Origin: an uncultured Gammaproteobacteria bacterium
GTDB taxonomy: Bacteria; Pseudomonadota; Gammaproteobacteria; Pseudomonadales; UBA5518
Length of the DNA: 14,215 bases
Direction: 5' to 3'
NCBI GenBank assembly: GCA_903921135.1
Contig: CAIXOY010000702.1
Span: 1 to 14,215 of the forward strand
Shown: positions 6,258 through 14,111 of the stretch, piece by piece
Position numbering within the stretch: the first letter of the stretch is position 1
Layout: each line of letters begins with the position of its first letter
Translations under genes and position numbers: made by a program
The notes under the pieces: model-generated
What the model saw: only the letters and a program-made list of their open reading frames with translations
What the model was told of the DNA's origin: nothing
Databases searched by the model: none

Positions 6258-7207
6258 GCACGCAACACATCGAGATCTTCGACGAGTCACGCGTACGCGC
6301 GCTGCTGCCGATGCCGCGCGTGATCGCGGCGATGGAAGAGGCCTTCCGGGCCATTTCCTCGGGAAAGGCGCAGGTGCCCGTGCGCAGCGGCATCGCGCTG
6401 CAGGACGAGGACTCACGTCTGCTGGTGATGCCCGCGTCCGTACCCGGCTGGCCCTTCGCCAGCGTGAAGATCGTGAGCGTGTGCCCGCAAAATCGCAGGC
6501 GCGGCATCGAAACCATCAACGGTGTGATAGAGGTCTTCGACGCGCGCACCGGAATGCCTTGCGCGCGCGTGCATGCCGAGTCTGTGACGGCGCTGCGCAC
6601 CGGCGCTGCCTCCGGCCTGGCAAGCCGCCTGCTCGCGCCGCAGGACGCCGACACGCTCGCGCTTTTCGGCGCCGGCGCCCAGGCCGCGACACAGCTCGAG
6701 GCCATCCATTGCGTGCGACCGCTGCGCGAGGTACTGGTCTTCGGACGCGATGCCGCGCGCGCAGCAGCCTTCTGCCGGCACTGGAGTGCCGCGCTCGGCA
6801 TTCCGGTGCGCGGTGCGCATCGGGACGAACTCGTCCGCGCCACGCTGGTCGCCACAGCCACGACGTCGCCGGAGCCGCTGTTCGAGCTCGATGAGCTCCA
6901 CCCCGAGGCCCACGTGAACGCTGTCGGTTCCTTCACCCCGCAGGGCTGCGAACTTCCGCCGGCACTGCTCGCGCAGGCACGCGTGGTGGTGGACCAGCGC
7001 GCCGCCTGCCTGCAGGAGGCGGGCGAATTCCAGCGTGCCCGCGCGGCAGGGCTGCTGGAGGGGCGCGAGGATCCCGAAGAGCTGGGAGAGGTGTTGGTCG
7101 CGGGGATGGCCCGCTCCCACGGGCGCAGCGTCTTCAAGTCAGTGGGCAATGCGTTGCAGGATCTGGCTTGCGTGTGCGCGCTGATGGAGGCCTGCCGCCC
7201 TCAGTAA
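6254..7207 (+). CDS. Ornithine cyclodeaminase/mu-crystallin family protein, probable 1-pyrroline-2-carboxylate reductase
   Basis: A 317-residue NAD(P)-dependent enzyme. The ATG at 6254 overlaps the dehydratase stop (ATGA), so the two are translationally coupled. Family features in order: substrate-side Arg54 and Lys72 (SVKIVSVCP), GVIEVFDARTGMP, LRTGAASGLASRLLA with Arg115, the Rossmann motif GAGAQA (139-144), VNAVGSFTPQGCELP (221-235), Asp247, and a C-terminal SVGNALQDLA. The family contains ornithine cyclodeaminase, ketimine reductase and 1-pyrroline-2-carboxylate reductase. Directly after a trans-3-hydroxyproline dehydratase the last is by far the best fit: reduction of 1-pyrroline-2-carboxylate to L-proline. 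Alternatives from sequence alone are ornithine cyclodeaminase or alanine dehydrogenase of the same fold. Its TAA (7205-7207) overlaps the end of the convergent receptor gene by 7 bp. Confidence 0.88.
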   Translation: MSTQHIEIFDESRVRALLPMPRVIAAMEEAFRAISSGKAQVPVRSGIALQDEDSRLLVMPASVPGWPFASVKIVSVCPQNRRRGIETINGVIEVFDARTGMPCARVHAESVTALRTGAASGLASRLLAPQDADTLALFGAGAQAATQLEAIHCVRPLREVLVFGRDAARAAAFCRHWSAALGIPVRGAHRDELVRATLVATATTSPEPLFELDELHPEAHVNAVGSFTPQGCELPPALLAQARVVVDQRAACLQEAGEFQRARAAGLLEGREDPEELGEVLVAGMARSHGRSVFKSVGNALQDLACVCALMEACRPQ

Positions 7208-9291
7208 GACAGCTCCACGCCCAGATGCCACCCCAGGCCGGGCGAATCGATACCCGAGCCGAATTCGCGGTAGCGCGCATCAGCGGCATTCAGCAACTGC
7301 AAGGTGGTGCGCAGACGCGGCGTGGGCTCCCAGCCGAGGCGCAGATTCCAGCTCGCCCAGCCCTCGGTGCCCTCCGGATCGATGCGTGGATCCACCAGAT
7401 CACGCGGGCTGTAGCGATCCTGCCGGCGCGCGAGGTCGATCCAGCCCTCGGCCGTCAGCTGCTGCGAGATCTGCCACGTCAGACCCGCGCGCCCCGACAG
7501 CGGCGGGATGCGATCCGCAGGGTAGCCCTCGCCATCGAAACGCTCGTCCCCGCGTGTCCAGGTCGAGGAGAACTGCAGGCGCAGCGTATCGGTGAGTGCA
7601 CGACGCAGACCCAGCTCGAGCCCGCTGATCTCCAGCGAGGTGGCGTTCCTGCTCTGCACTACCAGTCGTCCGGTGGGCGTCTGTTCGCCAGTGAGCACGG
7701 CCGTGATCTTGTCCCGGTAGAACGAGCGGTAGGCAATCAGCTCGGCCTCGGTGGCGGCTGAGCTGTACTTGAAGCCGGCATCCACGGTCGTGACCGTTTC
7801 GGCCTCCAGGTCGGTGTTGGGAATGCTGAAGCGGTTGCCGGGCCTGTCGCCGAAGACACCCAGATCGAACACGTTCGGCGAGCGGAAACCGTAGCCCGCG
7901 TTCGCGACGAAACGCAGCTCCGGGTGCAGCGCCCACGAGAGTCCCAGATTGCCGCTCAGGCCCGTGTCTTCGACCTCGACGTCGGCACCGGCCGAGGCCT
8001 CCGGCAGACGTGTCTCGACCCGGCTCCAGCGCAGCGAGCCCAAAAGGTCCAGATCCCGCGCGAACGCCCAGTCGTCGGCGAGATAGACGCCTGCCTGCCG
8101 CATGGTGGAACCGTCGGGGAAACGCGGGGCGCGCTCGCTCGCGGGCCCTCCGCGGATATCACGCCGGCTGCGGCTGGACGCCACCTCGTCGTCGTAGACG
8201 TCCGCACCCCAGGTGACGGCATGGCTCAGACCGAGTTCCTTGAAGGCCTGGAATGTCAGGCCGCGCGTGCGCACGCGGTTGTGCTCGCGGTCCTGGCTGA
8301 AAGAGCCGAAATCGCGCGTTCGACGGCTGTCGTCGATGTCCTGCTGCCCGAGGTGGGCCTCGGCGCTGTCCCACCACGGCCCGGGCGCGGTGGCGCGCCA
8401 ACGCAGGTGGAGGAATTCGCGCTCCTGCGGCTCGAACAGGAACTGCGCGGAATTCGGATGGGTCTGGCCAAAGCCCGGGGTGAGTTCGTCGTAGCGCGGG
8501 GTTTCGGGTTGTTCGCTGAACTGCGCCGAGGCCATCCACTCCTGCCCCTCACCCACACGCGCGCGGACTTTGAGGTCGGCCGACATGGCCTCGTAAGAAC
8601 TGAAGGGCAAGCGCTCGTCACCACCCACGCGGCGCTCGCCCACGTCCTGCCACGTCAGCCCACCACTGATGGCAAAGCCATCATGCCCTGCGGCGGCTTC
8701 GGCGCGACCGAGCGCGGAGCGGTCCGCGCTGCCCACCGCCGCACGCAAACGCGCGGTGCTGGCCCATCCCGTCACGCCCGTGAAATCCGGCTGCCATCCC
8801 AGCATCTGCACCACACCACCCATAGCGTCGCTGCCATAGAGCGACGACATGGGGCCACGGGCCACTTCGATGCGCTCCAGCGACTGGGCATCGACCAGCG
8901 CGACGTACTGGTTGGGTGCATTGCGGAAGATCGCGTTGTTCAGGCGGAATCCATCCACGACATGGAGGATCTCGGAGCCTTTCAGGCCCCGCAGGATCAC
9001 CACGCCCTGCCCGGGCGTTGTCTGCTGCACAAACGCACCCGGAGTGCCACGCAGCGCGTCCATCACCGTCTGCAACGGCGCCTTCGCCAGATCCTCCCGC
9101 GTCACCACGGTGGTCGCGACGGGCACCTCGAAGGTGGACTCCGGCCGGCGGGTGGCGGTGACCTGGATGGTCTCGAGGACGTTGTCGGCGCGAAGGCCCT
9201 GCGCGGCGAACGCGAGCAATGGCACAGCGATGAGCCGCAGAGCGGGGGGCAGCGAGAACGATGTTGTCGGGGGCATGTCGCGCGGGCGCAT
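7201..9291 (-). CDS. TonB-dependent outer-membrane receptor, complete
   Basis: A 696-residue protein from the ATG at 9291, chosen because AGGA lies 7 bases upstream. The frame could start further upstream (9363), but that would place about 24 extra residues before the signal peptide; the ATG at 9276 is also possible but has a poorer ribosome site. Features: a signal peptide with core LRLIAVPLLAFAAQ and likely cleavage after LRA (residue 35); a TonB box at about 39-46 (LETIQVTA); a plug with VVILRGLKGSEILHVVDGFRLNN, ERIEVARGP (139-147) and LYGSDAMGGVVQML; then a long beta-barrel ending in VELSY with an aromatic last residue. The plug looks like receptors for metal chelates, haem, cobalamin or colicin-type ligands, but no ligand can be assigned. 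I see no cobalamin riboswitch core and no Fur-box-like sequence upstream. Its stop overlaps the convergent reductase gene. Confidence 0.93.
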   Translation of the reverse strand: MRPRDMPPTTSFSLPPALRLIAVPLLAFAAQGLRADNVLETIQVTATRRPESTFEVPVATTVVTREDLAKAPLQTVMDALRGTPGAFVQQTTPGQGVVILRGLKGSEILHVVDGFRLNNAIFRNAPNQYVALVDAQSLERIEVARGPMSSLYGSDAMGGVVQMLGWQPDFTGVTGWASTARLRAAVGSADRSALGRAEAAAGHDGFAISGGLTWQDVGERRVGGDERLPFSSYEAMSADLKVRARVGEGQEWMASAQFSEQPETPRYDELTPGFGQTHPNSAQFLFEPQEREFLHLRWRATAPGPWWDSAEAHLGQQDIDDSRRTRDFGSFSQDREHNRVRTRGLTFQAFKELGLSHAVTWGADVYDDEVASSRSRRDIRGGPASERAPRFPDGSTMRQAGVYLADDWAFARDLDLLGSLRWSRVETRLPEASAGADVEVEDTGLSGNLGLSWALHPELRFVANAGYGFRSPNVFDLGVFGDRPGNRFSIPNTDLEAETVTTVDAGFKYSSAATEAELIAYRSFYRDKITAVLTGEQTPTGRLVVQSRNATSLEISGLELGLRRALTDTLRLQFSSTWTRGDERFDGEGYPADRIPPLSGRAGLTWQISQQLTAEGWIDLARRQDRYSPRDLVDPRIDPEGTEGWASWNLRLGWEPTPRLRTTLQLLNAADARYREFGSGIDSPGLGWHLGVELSY

Positions 9292-9298
9292 CCGGGGG

Positions 9299-9302
9299 TC
9301 CT
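9299..9302 (-). promoter_or_regulatory. Ribosome-binding site supporting the receptor start at 9291
   Basis: On the - strand AGGA is followed by seven bases and then ATG (9291). The alternative ATG at 9276 is preceded only by C-rich sequence. This favours a signal peptide with the charged start MRPRDMPP. Confidence 0.5.
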
Positions 9303-9315
9303 GAAACGAACGAGG

Positions 9316-9344
9316 ATTATTCCATCGGACCGGCAGGGAATCAC
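9316..9344 (-). promoter_or_regulatory. Possible sigma70 promoter for the receptor gene
   Basis: On the - strand AATAAT (9321-9316) is a 5/6 match to the -10 consensus, and 17 bases upstream lies GTGATT (9344-9339), a 3/6 match to the -35. It would start transcription about 17 bases before the AGGA/ATG start. It is the most AT-rich patch in the region, but the -35 is weak. Confidence 0.35.
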
Positions 9345-9385
9345 GGCCTCCACCCGAGGTCACATAGCAAAAACCCTACTTGTTG

Positions 9386-9398
9386 CGGCATGATGCCG
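9386..9398. repeat. Perfect 13-bp palindrome CGGCAT-G-ATGCCG between divergent genes
   Basis: CGGCAT (9386-9391) and ATGCCG (9393-9398) are exact inverted repeats around one G. The site lies between the receptor gene and the divergent CheR-like gene, about 95 bp upstream of the receptor ATG, where an operator would be plausible. I do not recognise it as the site of a particular regulator, and GC-rich DNA produces such palindromes by chance. Confidence 0.3.
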
Positions 9399-9469
9399 GC
9401 GGCCCGCGTTTCGGTTTGGTCACTGCGCGCGTGGGCTCCCATATCCACTTTTGCCGGAACCGTCACAGC

Positions 9470-10318
9470 GTGTCAGCCGCAGGCCTGGACCTCCTCATCG
9501 AGCGCACCTCGGCACAGCTGCGGCAGATATCCGGCGTGGCAGATGCGGGCATCAAGCCCGGCGTAGTGGCCTCACGCGTGGCGGCAGAACTTCTGGCCCG
9601 CGGTGAACCTTCCCTGTCACAACTGCTCGACAGCGCGGAAGGCGGAGATGCCACCGCGAAGACAGAACTCCGCAACCTCCTCACCGTCAATTACTCCTGC
9701 TTCTGGCGCGAGCCCGAGCACTGGCCGATCCTCGCCGAGCACCTCTGCCTGCGCATCCAGAGCGGTGCCCCCCTGCGGATGTGGTCGGCCGCCTGCGCGC
9801 GGGGCGAGGAAGCCTGGACCATGGCGCTGGTCGCCACGGAAGTGGCCACCCGCTTCCCGACACTCGCGCCGCACTGGGACTGGCAGGTGCTGGGCACGGA
9901 CATCGACACAACCTCGCTCGACGCCGCGCAGATCGCCCGCTATACGCTGGAAGAACTGGGCCCACTGCCCCCGCGCATGCGCACGCATCTCCTCCCCTCG
10001 GGCTCGGACGCTGCACCGCGCTGGGCTGTCCCGGCAGCACTGCGTGATCACGTGCATTTCCGGCACCTCGATCTCGCGCAGGCGCAGTGGCAACCGCCGG
10101 CTGAAGCACCCTTCGACGCGATCTTCCTGAGCAACGTGCTGATCTACCTCGATCGTGTCACGCAGGAACGGATACTGCGCAACGTCGCCGCGTGCCTGCG
10201 ACCGGACGGCATCCTGTTCACCAGCCGCATCGAAGGCAACCTCGGGCTCGCCAGCACGCACCTGAAGGCGGCCGGCAGTTGCACCTACATCACCGCCAGG
10301 ACGGCACGGAGACCCTGA
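9470..10318 (+). CDS. CheR-type S-adenosylmethionine-dependent protein methyltransferase
   Basis: A 282-residue protein if it starts at the GTG at 9470, where GGAA lies 10 bases upstream and the CheR N-terminal helical domain begins. The frame is open upstream to a TTG at 9380, but those residues do not look like the family. CheR enzymes transfer methyl groups from SAM to glutamates of receptors. Visible landmarks are LTVNYSCFWREPEHW (71-85, the NxTxFFR region, here with Ser for Thr and Trp for Phe), MWSAACARGEEAW (104-116, SAM motif I), LGTDID (141-146) and FLSNVLIYLD (219-228, where CheR usually has CRN). There is no C-terminal TPR or pentapeptide-tether domain. The stop is 13 bp before the hybrid kinase gene, so the two form an operon. 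No CheB or receptor gene is in the window. The altered motifs may mean a changed target; the kinase is the obvious candidate (inference). Confidence 0.85.
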   Translation: MSAAGLDLLIERTSAQLRQISGVADAGIKPGVVASRVAAELLARGEPSLSQLLDSAEGGDATAKTELRNLLTVNYSCFWREPEHWPILAEHLCLRIQSGAPLRMWSAACARGEEAWTMALVATEVATRFPTLAPHWDWQVLGTDIDTTSLDAAQIARYTLEELGPLPPRMRTHLLPSGSDAAPRWAVPAALRDHVHFRHLDLAQAQWQPPAEAPFDAIFLSNVLIYLDRVTQERILRNVAACLRPDGILFTSRIEGNLGLASTHLKAAGSCTYITARTARRP

Positions 10319-10331
10319 ACCGGAGCAAGCC

Positions 10332-13300
10332 ATGCCGCTTCTGAAATCCCTCGACAACATCCGCATCGGCAGAAAGCTGATGGCCGCGCTGGCGCTGGTG
10401 ATAGCGCTGATGGTCCTGAACGGCTGGGTAGCGCTGTCGCGGCTCGCGCTGCTGGAAGAGAGCGCCACCCAGACCTACACGAACTGGCTGGTCTCCATCC
10501 GCCACCTCTCCGATATCCGCGACGCACTGGCCGAGGAGCGCCGCGCCATCAATGCGCACATGCTGGTCCCGGAAGCCTCCGAAAAACAGCTGCTTGCGCG
10601 GCGCGTCGCGGATCTGCAGAACAACGTCAAGGCAGCGTGGGAGGCCTACACACCGAGTGTTGCCACCGCCGAGGAGCAGGCGCTGGGGCGGGGCTTCATG
10701 GCGGCCCTCGACAGGTTCCAGGACCACCTGCCCGCGGTGATGCGCCTCTCGGACGAGGGACGGCAGCAGGAGGCGCAGGCCTTCTTGATGCGCGAGGCCG
10801 AAGACGACTACGTCAACGCCAAGACCCAGCTCGACCGTCTCCTCGCCTATAACCAGGAGGGCGCCGAGCAGAACACCCTGGCCGCGCAACGCCTGCATAG
10901 CGAGAGCGATGACGTCATCCTCGGCCTGAAGGCCATCACCATCGCCCTGCTGCTGGGCGTGGCCCTGCTGATGCGCGACTCCGTGCTCCGGCCCGTTGAA
11001 TCCATGACCGCATCGATGACCCGCATCGCCGACGGAGACCTGAGCGCCGAGTTGCCGGCCTCAGACCGTGGTGACGAGATCGGTGCCATGGCGCGCGCAC
11101 TGTTCGCCTTGCAGAAATCCGCGCAGGCCGAGGCGCGAACCTCCGAGATCAAGGCACGGCTGGCGGATATCTCCGCCGCCGTGCAAGACCGCCAGAGCAT
11201 CGGGGAGTTCGCCGCGGCACTGATGTCGCAGGTGGCGCCCGCCATGCGCGCTCAGGTGGGCGCCTTCTACGCCTTCGAGCCCGCAGACGGACGCTACCAC
11301 TACGCAGGTGGCTACGGCTTCAGCGCCGCCGCAGGCGAGGCGGCTGCATTCCATCCCGGAGAGGGGCTGGTAGGGCAGTGCGCGCAGGAGAGCAGGATCC
11401 TCGAGATCCGTGACATTCCCGACGGCTACCTCCGGATCACCTCGGGGCTGGGCAGCACGGCACCCCGCGCCGTCACGGCAGCACCCGTACTCTCCGTCGA
11501 CGGGCGCGCGCTGGCTGTGATCGAACTCGCCACCCTGCAGCCCTTCAACGACTTCGAGCGCGAACTGATGGCACTGCTGCTGGTGCCACTCGCGCTCAAC
11601 CTCGAGATCTTCGAGCGCAACCGCCGCACCCGCGAACTCCTGCAGGAGACGCAGCGCCAGGCCGAGATCCTCGGCATCCAGACCGAGGAACTCAAGGTCT
11701 CGGCCGAGGAGATGCAGCAGCAGAAAGACGAACTCATGCGCCAGAAGCAGGACCTGGTGCAAGCCAATGCCGAGATCAACGCGAAGTCCGAGGAAGTGGA
11801 GTCCGCGCGGCAGCGCGCGGAGGACGCCACTCGCACCAAGAGCATGTTCCTCGCCAACATGAGCCACGAGATCCGCACACCGATGAACGCGGTGATCGGC
11901 ATGTCGCACCTGTGCCTCAAAACCGATCTCACCCCACGCCAGCGCGATTACGTCGAGAAGATCCACGGCGCCGGCACATCCTTGCTCGGCGTGATCAACG
12001 ACATCCTCGACTTCTCGAAGATCGAGGCCGATCGCCTCGAACTCGAGAGCCTTTCCTTCCGGCTCGATGATGTGCTCGAGAACCTGAAGACCGTGGTGGG
12101 CCAGCGCGCGCAGGAAAAGGGTCTCGAGTTCCTGATACATGTGGGCCCGGAAGTTCCGCAGGGCCTGGTGGGCGATCCGCTGCGTCTCACGCAGGTGTTG
12201 ACGAACCTGATCAACAACGCGGTCAAGTTCACCCACACGGGCATGATCAAGCTAGCGTTCTCGGTGCCCGAAACCGATGGTGGCCGGGTACAACTCTCGG
12301 TGAGCGTGCAGGACACCGGCATCGGCATGAGTGAGGATCAGGCAAGCCGGCTCTTCACCGCCTTCAGTCAGGCCGACGGCTCCACCACGCGGCGTTTCGG
12401 TGGCACCGGCCTCGGGCTCACGATCTGCAAGCGCCTGATCGAGATGATGGACGGCCGCATCTGGGTGGACTCCGAGCCCGGCAAGGGCAGCACCTTCCAC
12501 TTCACCGCCTGGCTGAGGATCGGAGACGAAGTGCCGCGGCGCGTGATGCCCGACAGCCTCCACGGCATGCGCAGCCTCGTGGTCGACGACAACCCGGTAG
12601 CGCGCGAGATCATGCTGGAGCAGGTGCAGTCGCTCGGCATGCGGGTCGATGCGGTGGAGTCCGGAGAAGCCTGTCTGATTTCACTCCGGCAGGCCCAGGC
12701 GAAAGACCCTTACCGGCTCGTCTTCATGGACTGGCGTATGCCGCAGATGGACGGCCTGGAAACCATACGCCGCGTCCGTGCCGAACCGCTGGGCGAGCAA
12801 CAGCCGCAGATCATCATGGTGACGGCCTTCGGCGTCGATAACGTGCGCGATCAGGCAGAGGCCTTGGGCGCCAGCGGTTTCCTCGTCAAGCCGGTCACGC
12901 AGTCGCATCTGTGGGATCGGGTCGTGGGCAGCATGGCACCCGGCGAACTCGAGGCCCTGTCGGCGGAGGGCCGTCGCGGGCAGCGTGACCACGGCCTGCG
13001 CGATCGCGGGGTCCACATCCTTCTGGTCGAAGACAACGAGATCAACCAGCAGATCGCCACGGAGTTGCTGGAATCGGCGGGCGCGCGGGTAAGCGTGGCC
13101 AGCAACGGCCACGAGGCCCTCGAGATGCTGCGCGCCGCACCGCAGCCCTTGCCCTACACGATGGTCCTGATGGATCTGCAGATGCCGGTGATGGACGGCC
13201 ACCAGGCTACTCTGGAAATCCGCCGCGACCCGCGCTTCTCAGCTCTGCCCATCGTCGCCATGACGGCTCACGCCATGGCCGAGGAGCGCGAGCGCTGCTT

Positions 13301-14063
13301 CGCCGAGGGCATGAACGGCCACGTGAGCAAGCCGATCGATCCCGAGGCGCTCTATGTGGCTGTGCAGCAGTGGGGAATCCCGCGGCGCAGCGATGCCGTC
13401 ACCACGCCGGCACGCCCTGCAACGCAGGCGGTGTCCGCCTCCACCCTGCTCCCGCGCGAGATCCGCGGCATCGACATGGGCCTTGGCCTCACGCGCACCG
13501 CCAACAACCCTGCCGTGTACCTGCGTGTGCTGCGCATGTTCGTCGAGAACCAGCACGGCGCGGCGCAAGAGGTCTACGACGCACTTGCCGCCGGCGACAC
13601 CGACCTCGCCTTGCGCACGCTGCACACCACGCGCGGTGTGGCGGGGAACATCGGCGCCCTCGAACTCGCAAGCGCCGCGCAGGAATGCGAACGCCTGCTG
13701 AGGGAACAGGGCAGTGCGGAGAGTATCGGCACAGCCCGCGCGCACTTCGCCGCCTGCCTGCGCGATCAGATCGAGGCGCTCAGGACGTCGTTGTCGTCCG
13801 AAAGCCTGCCCATGTCGCTGCCGCGCGGGGCGGATGTCATCGATGCCGTACAGTTGAGCGCGCTCAAACCGGTACTGGAGCTCCTCTGCGAGCAGGTCAG
13901 ATCCGCGAACCCGGAGGCGCTTCGCACGCACCGTGCCGTGGTGGTGTCGCTGCGCACGGCAGTACCGGCACCGCAGCTCGACGCGCTCGACCACGCCTTG
14001 CAGCACTACGAGTTCGATCGGGCGCAGCGGGTGCTGGAAACACTGATCGCCTCGGCGAGCTGA
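10332..14063 (+). CDS. Hybrid sensor histidine kinase: periplasmic sensor, HAMP, GAF, HisKA, HATPase, two receivers, HPt
   Basis: A 1243-residue inner-membrane phosphorelay protein with GGAG 7 bases before its ATG. In order: TM1 at about 16-37; a helical periplasmic domain at about 38-197, like four-helix-bundle chemoreceptor sensors; TM2 at about 198-214; HAMP at about 215-268 (RPVESMTASMTRIADGDL); GAF at about 288-425; a Glu/Gln-rich coiled coil at about 430-505; HisKA with phospho-accepting His512 (MSHEIRTPMN); HATPase with NLINNAVKF, DTGIGM and GGTGLGLTICK. Receiver 1 (about 746-865) has VDDNP, Asp800 (FMDWRMPQMDG) and Lys in LVKPV. Receiver 2 (about 895-1015) has VEDNEINQQ, Asp948 (LMDLQMPVMDG) and VSKPID. 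A C-terminal HPt has His1098 (LHTTRGVAGNIGA), where the common lysine is Arg. All phosphotransfer residues are present, so it should run a full internal relay to an unlinked response regulator. No DNA-binding output is encoded here. The signal is unknown. It is co-transcribed with the CheR-like gene. Confidence 0.95.
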   Translation: MPLLKSLDNIRIGRKLMAALALVIALMVLNGWVALSRLALLEESATQTYTNWLVSIRHLSDIRDALAEERRAINAHMLVPEASEKQLLARRVADLQNNVKAAWEAYTPSVATAEEQALGRGFMAALDRFQDHLPAVMRLSDEGRQQEAQAFLMREAEDDYVNAKTQLDRLLAYNQEGAEQNTLAAQRLHSESDDVILGLKAITIALLLGVALLMRDSVLRPVESMTASMTRIADGDLSAELPASDRGDEIGAMARALFALQKSAQAEARTSEIKARLADISAAVQDRQSIGEFAAALMSQVAPAMRAQVGAFYAFEPADGRYHYAGGYGFSAAAGEAAAFHPGEGLVGQCAQESRILEIRDIPDGYLRITSGLGSTAPRAVTAAPVLSVDGRALAVIELATLQPFNDFERELMALLLVPLALNLEIFERNRRTRELLQETQRQAEILGIQTEELKVSAEEMQQQKDELMRQKQDLVQANAEINAKSEEVESARQRAEDATRTKSMFLANMSHEIRTPMNAVIGMSHLCLKTDLTPRQRDYVEKIHGAGTSLLGVINDILDFSKIEADRLELESLSFRLDDVLENLKTVVGQRAQEKGLEFLIHVGPEVPQGLVGDPLRLTQVLTNLINNAVKFTHTGMIKLAFSVPETDGGRVQLSVSVQDTGIGMSEDQASRLFTAFSQADGSTTRRFGGTGLGLTICKRLIEMMDGRIWVDSEPGKGSTFHFTAWLRIGDEVPRRVMPDSLHGMRSLVVDDNPVAREIMLEQVQSLGMRVDAVESGEACLISLRQAQAKDPYRLVFMDWRMPQMDGLETIRRVRAEPLGEQQPQIIMVTAFGVDNVRDQAEALGASGFLVKPVTQSHLWDRVVGSMAPGELEALSAEGRRGQRDHGLRDRGVHILLVEDNEINQQIATELLESAGARVSVASNGHEALEMLRAAPQPLPYTMVLMDLQMPVMDGHQATLEIRRDPRFSALPIVAMTAHAMAEERERCFAEGMNGHVSKPIDPEALYVAVQQWGIPRRSDAVTTPARPATQAVSASTLLPREIRGIDMGLGLTRTANNPAVYLRVLRMFVENQHGAAQEVYDALAAGDTDLALRTLHTTRGVAGNIGALELASAAQECERLLREQGSAESIGTARAHFAACLRDQIEALRTSLSSESLPMSLPRGADVIDAVQLSALKPVLELLCEQVRSANPEALRTHRAVVVSLRTAVPAPQLDALDHALQHYEFDRAQRVLETLIASAS

Positions 14064-14111
14064 GTGCCGCACCAGAATCCGGCCAACACCACCACACGAG
14101 GAGTGACACGC

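Noticed and set aside
9380..9469. TTG start and extra 30 residues for the CheR-like protein
   Set aside because: There is no ribosome site and the residues do not fit the CheR N-terminal domain; the GTG at 9470 is better, although not certain.
9292..9469. Possible cobalamin riboswitch or Fur box upstream of the second receptor
   Set aside because: I could not find the conserved riboswitch core or an AT-rich Fur-like inverted repeat in this stretch.
10552..11245. Several short open frames on both strands inside the kinase gene
   Set aside because: All are shadows of the continuous 1243-codon kinase frame.
14090..14103. CCACACGAGG leader before the SDR start, also present before the monooxygenase start (4961-4970, - strand)
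   Set aside because: Short, and partly explained by both being ribosome-site regions; not enough to call a shared regulatory element.
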